Assembly: GCF_011319475.1 (NCBI RefSeq) | Contig: NZ_RCMC01000103.1 | Location: forward strand, 3,171-8,223 | DNA from: Candidatus Nitrosotalea sp. FS | Lineage (GTDB): Archaea; Thermoproteota; Nitrososphaeria; Nitrososphaerales; Nitrosopumilaceae | Reading direction: 5' to 3' | DNA length: 5,053 bases | The notes under the pieces: model-generated | What the model saw: only the letters and a program-made list of their open reading frames with translations | What the model was told of the DNA's origin: nothing | Database searches by the model: none | Program-made: the position numbers and the translations under genes | Part shown: positions 4,814 through 5,053 of the stretch, piece by piece | How positions within the stretch are numbered: the stretch's first letter is position 1 | Layout of the letters: each line of letters starts with the position of its first letter

Positions 4814-5053
4814 TTATCTCCTAGTCCTTGTCTTGTTTGTTTGGTAGCCTTCTAAAAGTGGCAGGATCTTTTTTCTTACAATGTTTTGCTGCTCTTCAAT
4901 ATTTGCCGTACCATCTATTACAGTGAATCCTTCACTTTGCGCAAGCGAGTCATATTGCTCAATTATTCTTCCCTGGAAAATCCTATAGCTTTCATATTGA
5001 TCATTACTCAAATTCATATCCATGCCAGCTTCATAATACTTTAGCTTGGGTCT
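4814..5053 (-). CDS. Thymidylate kinase-like protein, first gene of the pair, C-terminal part only
   Basis: The frame is open to the window edge; 79 C-terminal residues are visible, beginning RPKLKYYEAG and ending in a basic tail NKTRTRR before TAA at 4814-4816. The stretch YYEAGMDMNLSNDQYESY aligns without gaps to HYESGADIGLSEDMYESF of the downstream gene, and IFQGRI matches IYQKRI, so the two are paralogues sharing the post-lid region of the thymidylate kinase fold. An ATG at 5023 lies inside this conserved stretch and is not the real start. The P-loop and substrate motifs are outside the window, so whether this copy keeps the canonical Walker A Lys cannot be told. It ends 3 bases before the next gene. 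Confidence 0.75.
   Translation of the reverse strand, partial: RPKLKYYEAGMDMNLSNDQYESYRIFQGRIIEQYDSLAQSEGFTVIDGTANIEEQQNIVRKKILPLLEGYQTNKTRTRR
4816..4822 (-). promoter_or_regulatory. Ribosome binding site AGGAGAT for the complete kinase-like gene
   Basis: On the minus strand aggagat lies within the last two codons and the stop of the upstream kinase-like gene, and ends 5 bases before ATG 4810. It is the strongest Shine-Dalgarno match in the window. It fixes the start at 4810 and indicates translational coupling of the pair. Confidence 0.65.

Noticed and set aside
1..5053. CRISPR array, transposon ends, attachment sites or a defence island
   Set aside because: No regularly spaced repeats, transposase, integrase or terminal inverted repeats with target duplication were seen. 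The recognisable genes are metabolic or small adaptor-like proteins.

Overview
The window looks like chromosomal DNA from an ammonia-oxidising-type archaeon (Thaumarchaeota / Nitrososphaeria). The grounds are an AT-rich composition, mostly weak or absent Shine-Dalgarno sites with TATA-like boxes about 30 bases before start codons, a small protein resembling the thaumarchaeal DUF6659 / roadblock-like group, and a tandem pair of thymidylate-kinase-like genes. The secreted acid-phosphatase/phospholipase-C-type enzyme would suit an acidophilic or soil lineage such as Nitrosotalea. That placement is inference and no marker gene is present to prove it.

Layout. Positions 1-949 (+) hold the 3' part of one unrecognised gene whose reading frame is broken twice, both times by the equivalent of one missing base (frame 1 to 3 near 137-180, frame 3 to 2 near 653-674). 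The second break lies on an A AAA AAC heptamer in exactly the phase for -1 slippage. Positions 950-1276 are non-coding but structured: three short inverted repeats at 999-1081, two of which share bases and cannot form together, then an imperfect 14-base direct repeat with a 20-base period (1118-1151). Positions 1277-2779 (+) encode a 500-residue secreted phosphoesterase (phospholipase C / acid phosphatase AcpA family) with a signal peptide, visibly less AT-rich than its neighbours, followed by a 21-base pyrimidine tract. A 48-residue Cys/His-rich protein is at 2887-3033 (+), preceded by a GGAG ribosome binding site and followed by a T6 run. A 133-residue DUF6659-like protein is convergent with it at 3082-3483 (-). 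The 3484-3657 gap holds divergent promoters; a 121-residue ABM-fold (antibiotic biosynthesis monooxygenase-like) protein follows at 3658-4023 (+). It converges with the last unit, two minus-strand P-loop kinases of the thymidylate kinase superfamily in tandem: the upstream one, cut by the window edge, at 4814-5053, and the complete one at 4079-4810. They are 3 bases apart and the ribosome binding site of the second lies inside the last codons of the first. The complete copy has Arg in place of the Walker A Lys and lacks the dTMP-kinase TREPG-type motif.

No single pathway links these genes. The phosphoesterase would act outside the membrane to release phosphate from organic phosphoesters. The kinase pair is a clear co-translated operon. 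The small Cys/His protein and the DUF6659-like protein are plausible regulatory or adaptor proteins. No tRNA, rRNA, CRISPR array, transposase or integrase was seen.
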